NCBI GenBank assembly: GCA_021782795.1
Contig: JAJXUP010000004.1
Location: 1-36,748, forward strand
Source: Pseudomonadota bacterium
GTDB lineage: Bacteria > Pseudomonadota > Gammaproteobacteria > Burkholderiales > Sulfuriferulaceae
Length of the DNA stretch: 36,748 bases
Direction of reading: 5' to 3'
The notes under the pieces: generated by a model
Seen by the model: the letters and a program-made list of their open reading frames with translations, nothing else
Told to the model about the DNA's origin: nothing
Database searches by the model: none
Part shown: positions 18,796 to 27,389 of the stretch, in pieces
Numbering within the stretch: the first letter of the stretch is position 1
How the letters are laid out: the number at the start of each line of letters is the position of its first letter
Made by a program: the position numbers and the translations under genes

Positions 18796-19236
18796 TCAAT
18801 ACGTGTTGCGGACTTCGGTGACCTGCGGGTACACCCGCCGCACCACCGTTTCCACCACGTTTTTCAGATCGAGTACCGAATTGGGGCAGCCGGTACAGGC
18901 ACCCTTGAGGCGAACCCGCACCACGGTGTCGGTGAAATCCACCAGTTCGAGGTCGCCGCCATCGCGCAACAGCACGACCCGCGCTTCTTCCAGGATGGCA
19001 GTCAGCCCTTCATGGGTGAGCGGCGGCGCCTCTCCGGGCGCAACCGAGCCGCGCAAGCGAGAGATTTTTGCCTGCCGTTGCGCAATGCGTGCTGCGAGCA
19101 GAGGCTGCTGCTGCTCCAGTTCGTCCAGTTCGTCATCGCTGTACCAGCGGGTGTCGTCCACGCCGAGTTCGGCATTGCGTGCGGCCAGTTCCTCGGCGCT
19201 GAACCGGCGCATCGGGGCGGGGCTATGTTGGCTCAT
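18796..19236 (-). CDS. NifU-domain (NfuA-type) Fe-S scaffold-like protein
   Basis: C-terminal RDGGDLELVDFTDTVVRVRLKGACTGCPNSVLDLKNVVETVVRRVYPQVTEV, with the CxxC of NifU/NfuA domains. Confidence 0.87.
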   Translation of the reverse strand: MSQHSPAPMRRFSAEELAARNAELGVDDTRWYSDDELDELEQQQPLLAARIAQRQAKISRLRGSVAPGEAPPLTHEGLTAILEEARVVLLRDGGDLELVDFTDTVVRVRLKGACTGCPNSVLDLKNVVETVVRRVYPQVTEVRNTY

Positions 19237-22200
19237 TGTTCGTCCATCCAGGTGCGTGCGTTGCGGAACATGCGCAGCCAGGCGCTGTTCTCACCGGTAC
19301 TGTCAGGGTGCCAGCTGAACTGGACGCGGCGGAACAGGCGTTCCGGATGGGGCATCAGGATCGTGAAACGCCCATCCGCGCTGGTGACGCCGGTCAGACC
19401 CTGTGCGGAACCGTTGGGATTGAAAGGATAGGTTTCGGTGGCCTGGCCATGGTGATCGACGAAATGCATGGCGCGGATGACACGGCTGGCGTCGCCGGTG
19501 CGGCTGAAGTCTGCGCGGCCTTCGCCGTGGGAGACGATCACCGGCAGCTGGCTGCCGCTCATGCCGGCAAACAGGATGGATGGGCTATCGTCGATTTCCA
19601 CCATGACCAGCCGAGCTTCGAACTGTTCCGAGCGGTTTCGGGAGAAGCGTGGCCAGTGCGTGCTGCCCGGAATGATCTCGCCGAGGTTGCTCATCATCTG
19701 GCAGCCGTTGCAGACTCCGAGAGCAAAACTGTCCGGCCGGGCGAAGAAGGCCGAGAACTGATCGCGGGCGCGCGGGTTGAACAGGACAGACTTGGCCCAG
19801 CCTTCGCCTGCGCCGAGCACGTCGCCGTAGGAAAAGCCGCCGCAGGCTGCCAGAGCGCGGAAATCGTCCAGTCGTACCCGGCCGGAGAGCAGATCGCTCA
19901 TATGCACATCGATGGCATCGAACCCGGCACGGTCGAAGGCAGCGGCCATCTCCACATGGCCGTTGACGCCCTGTTCGCGCAGGATGGCGATGCGTGGCCG
20001 GTTGCCGCCGATGACAATGTGCTGTTCGGGATCGAAGGTCAGCTGCATGAAGCGACCCGGATCGGTTTCATCCGCGCTGGCGGCAAATTCGCTGTCGGCG
20101 CAGTCCGGATTGTCGCGTAACCGCTGGATGCGATAGCTGGTTTCATTCCATGTCGCCTGCAGTTGCGCTCGCGTCAGGTCAAGCACCGTTTCGCCACGGT
20201 GCTGCACGTGAATGCGTCCGCCATCGTTGATGGTGCCGATGATGTGCAGTTCGCTGCGCAGGCCGGCGCTGAAGAAGGCCTGCATCAGTGCCGAGGTGTG
20301 TTCGCGTTTCACCTGGAGCACGGCGCCGAGTTCTTCGTTGAACAGCACGCGCAGCAGTTGGTGGCGGCATTCGCCGGGCACTTCGACGCTGTCGCTGATG
20401 AGTTCGTCGTCGCCGGCTTCGGCACGCACACAGTCGAGGCAGAGTTCGTCAGCCTCGATGGTCACACCGCAGTGGCCGGCGAAAGCCATTTCGCACAGCG
20501 TGGCCCACAGGCCACCGTCGGAACGGTCATGGTAGGCCAGCAGCCAGCCCTGGTCACTGGCGTGACGGATGGCGTTGTAGAACGCTTTGAGCACGCCGGG
20601 GTCGTCCACGTCGGGGCAACGGTCGCCCACCTGGTTCCATGCCTGGGCCAGCGCCGAACCGCCGAGCCGGCTGCGACCGCGGCCAAGATCGATCAGGATC
20701 AGGTCGGTCTCGCCCTGGTCGGTACGCAGTTGCGGAGTCAGTGTGCGGCGCGCATCGTGGACTGGCGCAAATGCGCTGATGATGAGCGATAGCGGTGCGG
20801 TGACCGATTTTTCCTCGGCGCCATCGCGCCAGGCGGTTCGCATCGACAGCGAATCCTTGCCGACCGGGATGCTGATGCCCAGTGCCGGGCACAGTTCGAG
20901 CGCAACCGCCCGCACCGTGTCGTATAACGCGGCATCCTCGCCCGGGGCACCGGCGGCAGCCATCCAGTTGGCCGACAGGCGTACGGCACCGATCTCGCCG
21001 GTATCGGCTGCGACCAGATTGGTCAGCGCCTCGCCGATCGCCATGCGACCCGAGGCAACCGGATCGATGAGCGCAAGCGGTGTACGTTCGCCGACGGCAA
21101 ATGCTTCGCCGGCATAACCGTCGTAATCGAGCGTGGTCACGGCCACATCGGCCACGGGAACTTGCCAGGGACCAACCATTTGGTCGCGTGCGGTCATGCC
21201 GCCAACGCTACGGTCGCCAATGTGGATCAGGAACGCCTTGCTGGCAACCGAGGGCATGCGCAGCACGCGGAGTGCGGCATCGTTGATGCCGATGTCGTCC
21301 AGGTTCAGTGGCGTCAGTTCAGGTACATGATGCCGGGTGGTGCGCGTCATGCGCGGTGGTTTGCCGAGGATCACGGCCAGATCGATGTCCACTGCCGGGC
21401 GGCCGAACAGCCGGTCGTCGACACGCAGGTGTGCGGCTTGCGTCGCCTGACCGACCACGGCAAACGGACAGCGCTCGCGTTCGCAGATCGCGCGAAAGCG
21501 TTCAAGGTCGTCAGGTGCGATTGCCAGCACATAGCGTTCCTGCGCTTCGTTGCACCAGATCTCGCGCGGCGAGAGGCCACTTGCTTCCAGCGGCAGGTTG
21601 CGCAGTTCGAGCCGTGCGCCACGCCCGGCGCCGTCAATGAGTTCCGGAAACGCGTTGGATACGCCGCCTGCGCCGACATCGTGGATCGACAGGATGGGGT
21701 TGTGTTCGCCCATCTGCCAGCACCGGTCGATGACTTCCTGGGCGCGGCGTTGCATTTCCGGGTTGCCGCGCTGTACCGAGTCGAAATCGAGCTGCTCCTC
21801 GTTGCTGCCGGTGTGCATGCTGGAGGCTGCGCCGCCACCGAGCCCGATCAGCATCCCCGGACCGCCGAGCTGGATCAGTAGGGTGCCGTCGCCAAACGTG
21901 TGCTTGAAGCAATGATTGTCGGCGATGTTGCCGACGCCGCCGGCCAGCATCACCGGTTTGTGGTAGCCACGCATGGCGCCGTCACTCTCGATTTCGAGCG
22001 TGCGGAAGTAGCCAGCCAGGTTGGGGCGGCCGAATTCATTGTTGAACGCTGCGGCGCCCAGCGGTCCGTCGATCATGATCTGCAGCGGTGAAGCGATGCG
22101 TGCCGGACGGCCATAGCCCTCTGGTCGCCCGGGCAGGCTTTCCCACGGCTGGGAAAATCCGGGGATGCGCAGATTGGATACCGAGAAGCCACACAGTCCG

Positions 22201-23186
22201 GCTTTGGGTTTGGAGCCGACGCCAGTGGCGCCTTCGTCGCGGATTTCGCCACCCGAGCCGGTGGCGGCACCGGCAAACGGCGAGATGGCGGTCGGATGGT
22301 TGTGCGTTTCCACCTTCATCAGGATGTGGGTGAGACCGGCATGCCGGGCATAACGACCGTCGGCGTCGGGGTGAAAGCGTTGCGCCAGGGTGCCGGCGAT
22401 GACCGAAGAATTGTCCGAATAGGCCACGATCGTGTCCTGCGGCCGCTGCGCGTGTGTGCTGCGGATCATGCCGAACAGGCTGTCAGCCTGCGGCTGGCCG
22501 TCAATCACCCAGCTGGCGTTGAAAATCTTGTGTCGGCAGTGTTCGGAGTTCGCCTGGGCGAACATCATCAGCTCGACGTCGACGGGATTGCGGCCCATGC
22601 GGGCATACTGTTCGGCCAGATAGGCGGTTTCTTCTGTCGACAACGCAAGGCCCATGGCCTGATTGGCCTGTTCGAGCGCGCTCGTCCCCGCCTGTAGCAG
22701 TGGGATTTCTTCCAGCGGCCGGGCTGGCAGGTGCTGGAACAGCTGCTGTGTCTGGTCGGTATCGTCGAGCACGCTCTCGGTCATGCGGTCGTGGATGTGC
22801 GCCGCGACCTGCCGGCGATCGTCGGCGCTAAAGGCCCGACCGTCACGGCGGCTGAAACGGTAAGAGACCCCGCGTTCGATGCGGGCGACATGCTGCAGTC
22901 CGCACAGCCGCGCGATTTCGCTGGCTTTGGATGACCACGGAGAAATCGTGCCCAGCCGCGGTACGACCAGTATTTCCTCACCCTGCGTCAGTTCGGGCGC
23001 AGGATCGCCATAGTCGAGCAGGCGTTGCAGCGTGGCTCTGTCTGTTGCCGTCGCTTCAGCGGTGAGTTCGACATAATGCATGAAGCGCGCGCCATGGCAC
23101 AGGTAGTCAGGCAAGCTGGCGTGCAGCTTGTCGAGGCGGAATGGGGAGAGCGCGGAGCTGCCGGGCAGGGACAGGAAATCTGGCAT
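19233..23186 (-). CDS. purL: Phosphoribosylformylglycinamidine synthase
   Basis: 1317 aa single-chain form. VETHNHPTAISPFAGAATGSGGEIRDEGATG; SIHDVGAGGVSNAFPEL; C-terminal glutaminase ILREQGVNGHVEMAAAFDRAGF...GVCNGCQMMSNL...PHPERLFR. Confidence 0.97.
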   Translation of the reverse strand: MPDFLSLPGSSALSPFRLDKLHASLPDYLCHGARFMHYVELTAEATATDRATLQRLLDYGDPAPELTQGEEILVVPRLGTISPWSSKASEIARLCGLQHVARIERGVSYRFSRRDGRAFSADDRRQVAAHIHDRMTESVLDDTDQTQQLFQHLPARPLEEIPLLQAGTSALEQANQAMGLALSTEETAYLAEQYARMGRNPVDVELMMFAQANSEHCRHKIFNASWVIDGQPQADSLFGMIRSTHAQRPQDTIVAYSDNSSVIAGTLAQRFHPDADGRYARHAGLTHILMKVETHNHPTAISPFAGAATGSGGEIRDEGATGVGSKPKAGLCGFSVSNLRIPGFSQPWESLPGRPEGYGRPARIASPLQIMIDGPLGAAAFNNEFGRPNLAGYFRTLEIESDGAMRGYHKPVMLAGGVGNIADNHCFKHTFGDGTLLIQLGGPGMLIGLGGGAASSMHTGSNEEQLDFDSVQRGNPEMQRRAQEVIDRCWQMGEHNPILSIHDVGAGGVSNAFPELIDGAGRGARLELRNLPLEASGLSPREIWCNEAQERYVLAIAPDDLERFRAICERERCPFAVVGQATQAAHLRVDDRLFGRPAVDIDLAVILGKPPRMTRTTRHHVPELTPLNLDDIGINDAALRVLRMPSVASKAFLIHIGDRSVGGMTARDQMVGPWQVPVADVAVTTLDYDGYAGEAFAVGERTPLALIDPVASGRMAIGEALTNLVAADTGEIGAVRLSANWMAAAGAPGEDAALYDTVRAVALELCPALGISIPVGKDSLSMRTAWRDGAEEKSVTAPLSLIISAFAPVHDARRTLTPQLRTDQGETDLILIDLGRGRSRLGGSALAQAWNQVGDRCPDVDDPGVLKAFYNAIRHASDQGWLLAYHDRSDGGLWATLCEMAFAGHCGVTIEADELCLDCVRAEAGDDELISDSVEVPGECRHQLLRVLFNEELGAVLQVKREHTSALMQAFFSAGLRSELHIIGTINDGGRIHVQHRGETVLDLTRAQLQATWNETSYRIQRLRDNPDCADSEFAASADETDPGRFMQLTFDPEQHIVIGGNRPRIAILREQGVNGHVEMAAAFDRAGFDAIDVHMSDLLSGRVRLDDFRALAACGGFSYGDVLGAGEGWAKSVLFNPRARDQFSAFFARPDSFALGVCNGCQMMSNLGEIIPGSTHWPRFSRNRSEQFEARLVMVEIDDSPSILFAGMSGSQLPVIVSHGEGRADFSRTGDASRVIRAMHFVDHHGQATETYPFNPNGSAQGLTGVTSADGRFTILMPHPERLFRRVQFSWHPDSTGENSAWLRMFRNARTWMDEQ

Positions 23187-23281
23187 AATGCAGGCGGAGT
23201 GAAATAAAATGCAATTTTACCCGAAATCCGTAAGGCTGCCCGCCGGATCACAAGGCAACCGATACGATATGACGAGGACAT

Positions 23282-23659
23282 ATGGCTGACAAACTGGTAA
23301 TCATGCTGCTGACGATCGGCCCTGAGCGGCCGAATTTCTGCGGTACCCCGTTCTTTCAGGCGGCCGCGGCTGCGGCGATGGATGTCGAGGTGGAAATCTA
23401 TTTTGCCAGCTCTGCGGTGCGCCTGTTGCGTCGCGGTATTGCCGAGGAGATCTATCCCTCCGATAACCGCACCAAATCGGTGTATGGTTTCATGCAGGAG
23501 GCGGCCGAACTTGGAGTCAGGTTTTTCGCCTGCGGTGGGGCGCTCGATGCCTATGGCGTAACGACGGCCGACCTGGTGCCCGAATGTTGCGGCATCGCGG
23601 GCGGTGCGGCCTATATTTCCCGGGTCATGGATGACGAATGGCGTTCCATCAGTTACTGA
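23282..23659 (+). CDS. DsrE/DsrF-like family protein
   Basis: MADKLVIMLLTIGPERPNFCGTPFFQAAAAAAMDVEVEIYFASSAVRLLRRG...GVRFFACGGALDAYGVTTADLVPECCGIAGGAAYISRVM. RBS GAGGAC. Confidence 0.8.
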   Translation: MADKLVIMLLTIGPERPNFCGTPFFQAAAAAAMDVEVEIYFASSAVRLLRRGIAEEIYPSDNRTKSVYGFMQEAAELGVRFFACGGALDAYGVTTADLVPECCGIAGGAAYISRVMDDEWRSISY

Positions 23660-24041
23660 CCGCCTGGCAGCGTGCGGGTTGTGCCTGCTGCTGCTGGTCG
23701 CCTCGTCGGGTGCATCCGCCGCAGCCGGCGTGCAATTGTGGCTGCAGTCTTCGCGTCTGGCCGGATTCCGTTATTACGAAGGGCGTGCATTGTGGCCGCA
23801 GCTGCACGAGGGTGATGTGCTGAGTCTGGTGCGCGATCGTGACAACCCGTGGGACAGACGTGCCGTGCGCGTGGAGTGGCAGGGCCACATGCTGGGCTAC
23901 GTGCCGCGCAGCGACAATGCAGTTGTGGCGCGCCTGCTCGACCATGGCACCCATCTGCGCGCACGCATCGTGCGCCTGACCCGCAGCCGCAACCCGTGGC
24001 AGCGTGTGCTGTTCGACATCTACGAACCGATGGGTCGATGA
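23631..24041 (+). CDS. HIRAN-domain protein with N-terminal signal peptide
   Basis: LAACGLCLLLLVASSGASAAAG followed by LAGFRYYEGRALWPQLHEGDVLSLVRDRDNPWDRRAVRVEWQGHMLGYVPRSDNAVVARLLDHG (HIRAN core). Exact start uncertain. Confidence 0.82.
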   Translation: MTNGVPSVTDRLAACGLCLLLLVASSGASAAAGVQLWLQSSRLAGFRYYEGRALWPQLHEGDVLSLVRDRDNPWDRRAVRVEWQGHMLGYVPRSDNAVVARLLDHGTHLRARIVRLTRSRNPWQRVLFDIYEPMGR

Positions 24042-24709
24042 AGATACTTGCGTTCGATACGGCGACCAGCCAGTGCACCAGTGCGTTGTGGATCGATGGC
24101 CATGTGCGCGAAATCAGCGTGCATGCCGGGCAGACGCATTCCAGTCTGTTGTTGCCGCACTGCCGGCAATTGCTCGACGAAGCGGGGTTGCGTTTGCAGG
24201 CGCTGGACGGCATTGCCTTTGGCTGCGGCCCGGGATCGTTCACGGGGGTGCGTATTGCCTGTGCCGTGGCCCAGGGACTGGCGTTGGGTGCCGATCTGCC
24301 TCTGGTGGGTATCGAGACGCTGCTGGCGCTGACACGTTCAGCCGATGGCGACCGCGTGCTGACCTGCCTGGATGCGCGCATGGGCGAAGTCTATTGTGCG
24401 GCCTGGATGCGTGGCGCCGATGGCGGTTGGCAGGCGGTCGGTCCCACCGTAGTCTGCGCCCCTGGGGAGGTGCCGGTGCCTGATGGTGCAGGCTGGCGTG
24501 GCTGCGGTAGCGGGTTTTCCGTGTATGCAGACGCGCTGGAAGCGCGCTTTGAAGGGTGTGTCGAGGTGGTTGATGGCGAGCGGCTGCCTTCGGCCAGCCG
24601 CATTGCCGAATTGGCGCAGCATGAACTGGGCCGGGGCGGTGTGGCTCCCGAACTGGCCCTGCCGCTGTATGTACGTGACCGGGTTGCGCTCAAGATCAGC
24701 GAGCGTTGA
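24038..24709 (+). CDS. tsaB: tRNA threonylcarbamoyladenosine biosynthesis protein TsaB
   Basis: MKILAFDTATSQCTSALW...HSSLLLPHCRQLL...GIAFGCGPGSFTGVRIACAVAQGLALG. Confidence 0.94.
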   Translation: MKILAFDTATSQCTSALWIDGHVREISVHAGQTHSSLLLPHCRQLLDEAGLRLQALDGIAFGCGPGSFTGVRIACAVAQGLALGADLPLVGIETLLALTRSADGDRVLTCLDARMGEVYCAAWMRGADGGWQAVGPTVVCAPGEVPVPDGAGWRGCGSGFSVYADALEARFEGCVEVVDGERLPSASRIAELAQHELGRGGVAPELALPLYVRDRVALKISER

Positions 24710-24714
24710 ATACC

Positions 24715-25161
24715 ATGTTGCGACCGATGAATGATGCTGACCTGGCAGACATCGCCGGGATCGACCGATGCTGCTATGCGTTTCCCTGGACGCTGGGTAA
24801 CTTTTCCGATTCGCTGCTGGCGGGTCATCGCTGCTGCGTGTACGAGGAAAATGGCCGGATTTTCGCCTATTCGGTGATGATGGCGGTGGTTGACGAAGTG
24901 CACCTGCTCAATATGACCGTCGCGCCGGAACGTCAGGGGCTGGGGTATGGGGCGGCGCTGCTGCGGCGTCTGGTCGCCTGTTCGAGACAATCGCATTTTG
25001 CCAGTATGTGGCTTGAGGTGCGTGAGTCGAATGCTGCGGCGCAGGCCCTGTATCGCTCGGCCGGATTTGTGCGTGCCGGCGTGCGCAAAAACTATTATCC
25101 GGCCAGCAACGGCCGGGAGGATGCTTTGTTGATGGTACTGGATCTGCAACATGCGGCGTGA
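24715..25161 (+). CDS. rimI: Ribosomal protein S18-alanine N-acetyltransferase RimI
   Basis: GNAT fold: VDEVHLLNMTVAPERQGLGYGAALLRRLV...MWLEVRESNAAAQALYRSAGFVRAGVRKNYYPASNGREDALLMVL. Alternative TTG start at 24706. Confidence 0.93.
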   Translation: MLRPMNDADLADIAGIDRCCYAFPWTLGNFSDSLLAGHRCCVYEENGRIFAYSVMMAVVDEVHLLNMTVAPERQGLGYGAALLRRLVACSRQSHFASMWLEVRESNAAAQALYRSAGFVRAGVRKNYYPASNGREDALLMVLDLQHAA

Positions 25162-25561
25162 CGAGGTGCTGGACATGCTGGAGTTGGCGCCACGCTGGCG
25201 GCGCAATCAACCGCAGCGACGCGTCTGGCATGTGCTCGAACTTGTCGGTGCAGACGGGGACCGCGGCTGGCTGCTCGCCGACGGGGAGCCGGCTGGCGAT
25301 GCTGCACGCCTGCTCGACAACGTGCTGCTGGCGTTCGGGCTGGTGCGCGGGCAGGCGCAATTGCTGGATGCGGATGCGCTGGAGCCGATCATGCAGGCGC
25401 ATCCATCGGGCTGGTTATGGTGTGCCGGTACACGACCGTCGCAGATCGTGACACATGATCGCAAACTGCTGCTCAGCCCATCGCTGCAGGACATGCTGAC
25501 GGATGACGGGTGCAAGGCACGTCTGTGGCACGACTGGTGCGCCGCCTTCCTGCCGGCCTGA
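25151..25561 (+). CDS. Small protein resembling DNA polymerase III psi subunit (HolD-like); tentative
   Basis: 136 aa, immediately downstream of and overlapping rimI. N-terminal LDMLELAPRWRRNQP resembles the psi N-terminal motif (LQQLGITQWSLRRP in E. coli HolD, from memory). Later LLDNVLLAFGL and SPSLQDMLTDDGCKARLWHDWCAAFLP also align by eye. Confidence 0.55.
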   Translation: MRRDEVLDMLELAPRWRRNQPQRRVWHVLELVGADGDRGWLLADGEPAGDAARLLDNVLLAFGLVRGQAQLLDADALEPIMQAHPSGWLWCAGTRPSQIVTHDRKLLLSPSLQDMLTDDGCKARLWHDWCAAFLPA

Positions 25562-25685
25562 GGGCTGGCGGAAAGGGTTGCGCATGAGTACGTGCGGACG
25601 CGCCGCTGCCCGCTTGAACCTGCATGAGGGGCACGGTATCAGCGCAGCCCGCGCCGGCAGCGCTTTTCGTGCCCCCGAAGGACGA

Positions 25686-26009
25686 TCAGCCGTGCCAGGC
25701 GTGTTCGAGCACGTCCAGGCGCAGGTCCTGTGTGAAGGACTGCCCCTGACCGGTGACGGAAAGCGTCACCACACGTACGCCGGGGGTGGCGAACCCCAGT
25801 TCCTGGGTATAGGTGCCCGGAGCACTTACGGCTTGCTTGTTGAGGACCTTGCCGCTGCTGTCGGTCAGCGCGCATTCCACCGTACCGCTGGCGTCGATCA
25901 GTGCCTGGATGCGGAAGTTTTCGTTTGCGCTGCGGCGGTAGACGGCAGGATCACGGTTGGCGTTGTATTCCAGGTTGTTCAGCTTGACGAGTTTGACCAG
26001 CTTTTTCAT
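25686..26009 (-). CDS. Conserved-looking small protein of unknown function (predicted beta-rich)
   Basis: 107 aa MKKLVKLVKLNNLEYNANRDPAVYRRSANENFRIQALIDASGTVECALTDSSGKVLNKQAVSAPGTYTQELGF.... Alternating hydrophobic pattern. Occupies an otherwise gene-free interval. Confidence 0.65.
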   Translation of the reverse strand: MKKLVKLVKLNNLEYNANRDPAVYRRSANENFRIQALIDASGTVECALTDSSGKVLNKQAVSAPGTYTQELGFATPGVRVVTLSVTGQGQSFTQDLRLDVLEHAWHG

Positions 26010-26111
26010 GTTGTCATTCCATTTGTCGCTAAAGTTGAGTAAAATGATCGGCTATTATGCGTCAACAGTCGAAGATTGTATTCTCAAACTTGTCATGGGT
26101 CTAGTCAAAGC

Positions 26112-26525
26112 ATGAACCATCCTTTGTTGCAACACACGTTCGATCAGGCCGACCAGCAGATTGGTGCGATGGAAATCGCCCTGGCATCAGCGCAGGACAC
26201 TCCTCTGGCCGAAACCGTGGAACAGGCGACCCGTATCGTGCGCCAGTTGATCACTGCCTATATCGCCGATGTAGGTGAGGCATCGCAGCCGGCAGACGAT
26301 GCCGATCTGCTCGAATGCCTGCGCGTACTGGTCAAGGGTGACCCATCGTGGAACACCATTCGCGACAACTGCCGTGAACTGGTGTACTACCACAATTGTC
26401 TGCAGATGGATCGGGCGGATGCGCTTCCTGCGCATCCGCAAAAGATGACCGTACGTACATTGCGGCATCTGTTTTTGTTCATGAAGTCGCGCTGCATGCG
26501 CGAATCGCGTCTGGAGATGTCATGA
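26112..26525 (+). CDS. Small predicted alpha-helical protein, first gene of the AAA+/VWA cluster
   Basis: [55 protein letters not shown].... Stop overlaps the start of the AAA+ gene (26522). Confidence 0.72.
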   Translation: MNHPLLQHTFDQADQQIGAMEIALASAQDTPLAETVEQATRIVRQLITAYIADVGEASQPADDADLLECLRVLVKGDPSWNTIRDNCRELVYYHNCLQMDRADALPAHPQKMTVRTLRHLFLFMKSRCMRESRLEMS

Positions 26526-27370
26526 AAGCATTGTTGAACCGGTTGCGCGGTGTCGAGCGCGACATTATTCAGGCGCCTCAGGAAGATGCTGCAGCCGAAC
26601 CGTATTACGAACCGCAGGGCAATGAGATCGTCCTGTTCGAAGCGGCCTGGCGCAAGCGTCTGCCGGTGATGCTCAAGGGGCCGACCGGTTGCGGCAAGAC
26701 GCGTTTTCTTGAGCATATGGCCTGGCGGCTGCGCCGGCCGCTGGTGACCGTGTCCTGCCACGAAGATCTGACCAGCGCCGATCTTGTCGGACGATTCCTG
26801 CTTGAAGGCGACCAGACGGTGTGGCAGGACGGGCCGTTGACGCGAGCGGTCAAGGCCGGTGCGATCTGTTACCTGGACGAAATCGTCGAGGCACGCACCG
26901 ACAGTACGGTGATCATCCATCCGCTGACCGACCACCGTCGTCAGCTTCCGCTGGAAAAAAAGGGCCAGGAGATCGAGGCGCATGAAGATTTCATGCTGGT
27001 GATTTCCTACAATCCCGGCTACCAGACCGTGCTCAAGGATCTCAAACCGTCGACCAAACAGCGCTTTGTCGGCATACAGTTCGACTATCCGACCGAAGTG
27101 ATCGAGCGGCGCATCGTGCATAACGAGGTGCCAGAACTGACGGAAGACCAGTTGCACCGTCTGGTGGCACTTGGACAGCGCGCGCGCGCACTGAAGGACC
27201 ATGGTCTCGATGAAGCCACGTCTACCCGGGCACTGGTATATGCCGGGAGTCTGATCGCCGCCGGTCTGCCCGCGCTGGAAGCCTGCGAAGCGGCGCTGGT
27301 GCGTCCTGTGACGGATGATCCCGAACTGGCCGAGGCGCTGCTGGAAATCGCGCGTGCGCATTTCAGCTGA
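26522..27370 (+). CDS. MoxR-type AAA+ ATPase, CbbQ/NirQ/NorQ family
   Basis: Walker [62 protein letters not shown] (Walker B); [30 protein letters not shown] is a family signature. Confidence 0.93.
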   Translation: MKALLNRLRGVERDIIQAPQEDAAAEPYYEPQGNEIVLFEAAWRKRLPVMLKGPTGCGKTRFLEHMAWRLRRPLVTVSCHEDLTSADLVGRFLLEGDQTVWQDGPLTRAVKAGAICYLDEIVEARTDSTVIIHPLTDHRRQLPLEKKGQEIEAHEDFMLVISYNPGYQTVLKDLKPSTKQRFVGIQFDYPTEVIERRIVHNEVPELTEDQLHRLVALGQRARALKDHGLDEATSTRALVYAGSLIAAGLPALEACEAALVRPVTDDPELAEALLEIARAHFS

Positions 27371-27389
27371 GCGGTCGGAAAGTGGCGGC

